Shown here: positions 63,958 to 64,000 of the stretch, one piece after another
How the letters are laid out: each line of letters starts with the position of its first letter
Position numbering within the stretch: position 1 is the first letter of the stretch
Assembly: GCF_051466335.1 (NCBI RefSeq)
Contig: NZ_CP195793.1
Location: 868,001 to 932,000 of the forward strand
DNA from: Planctomicrobium sp051466335
Lineage (GTDB): Bacteria; Planctomycetota; Planctomycetia; Planctomycetales; Planctomycetaceae
Direction of reading: 5' to 3'
DNA: 64,000 nt
Notes under the pieces: model-generated
The model's input: only the letters and a program-made list of their open reading frames with translations
What the model was told of the DNA's origin: nothing
Database searches by the model: none
Program-made: the position numbers and the translations under genes

Positions 63958-64000
63958 CTTCGATTACCGGCGATCGGTGAAGGGAAATCGCTTTCCTGCA

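Overview
This 64 kb window is chromosomal DNA of a planctomycete, most likely of the Planctomycetaceae; the genus cannot be fixed from sequence alone. The evidence is family content: a PSCyt1/PSD1 cytochrome paired with a DUF1501 protein, two DUF1559 pseudopilin-like proteins, a DUF1080 protein, a Pirellula/Verrucomicrobium-type haem-binding protein, several PQQ-like beta-propellers, a Minf_1886-family protein and many exported proteins with Tat or Sec signals. Base composition looks even, at about 50-55% GC by eye. I see no insertion sequence, phage, CRISPR array, rRNA or tRNA gene. About 46 protein genes are supported, with a dozen or so hairpin terminators.

Layout. 0.4-10 kb: exported planctomycete proteins (cytochrome/DUF1501 pair, esterase fusion, DUF1080), a FabZ-like dehydratase, a membrane protein and a Pro-rich exported protein. 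10-21 kb: a TolC-type outer-membrane protein, SmpB diverging from a Ski2-like helicase, a MarR regulator with a halogenase-like flavoprotein, an exported phosphodiesterase-like enzyme, and RecJ. 21-25 kb: two cassettes, each a DUF1559 gene followed by a small lipoprotein gene. 25-30 kb: a Tat-exported dimethylformamidase-beta-like protein with a haem-binding dehydrogenase, then a TlpA-like thioredoxin. 31-40 kb: PPi-type phosphofructokinase, a YjhG/YagF-type D-xylonate dehydratase, RicT, Minf_1886, and a likely aroB-oleC operon. 40-50 kb: secreted proteins of unknown role, a RimK-like ligase translationally coupled to an inositol-monophosphatase-family enzyme, RuvA, a zinc-ribbon Hsp70, and an alcohol dehydrogenase overlapping a Tat propeller. 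50-53.8 kb: the amtB-PII-PII nitrogen module, preceded by a consensus sigma-54 promoter and several strong inverted repeats. 54-64 kb: two large PQQ-like propellers, an FmdB zinc ribbon, a polysaccharide-export lipoprotein, BioB, a single-domain response regulator and RtcB.

How they work together. Most genes are single units or pairs. The clearest functional unit is nitrogen uptake: AmtB plus two PII sensors, apparently under RpoN control. The exported cytochromes, propellers and hydrolases fit the complex-carbon scavenging lifestyle known for planctomycetes, but no substrate can be named. The best leads for something unusual are the amtB control region, the mini-ORF and palindrome ahead of the MarR/flavoprotein pair, the stand-alone OleC next to aroB, the Hsp70 with a zinc ribbon, and the repeated DUF1559-lipoprotein cassettes. 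I did not find a clearly new multi-gene defence or mobile system.
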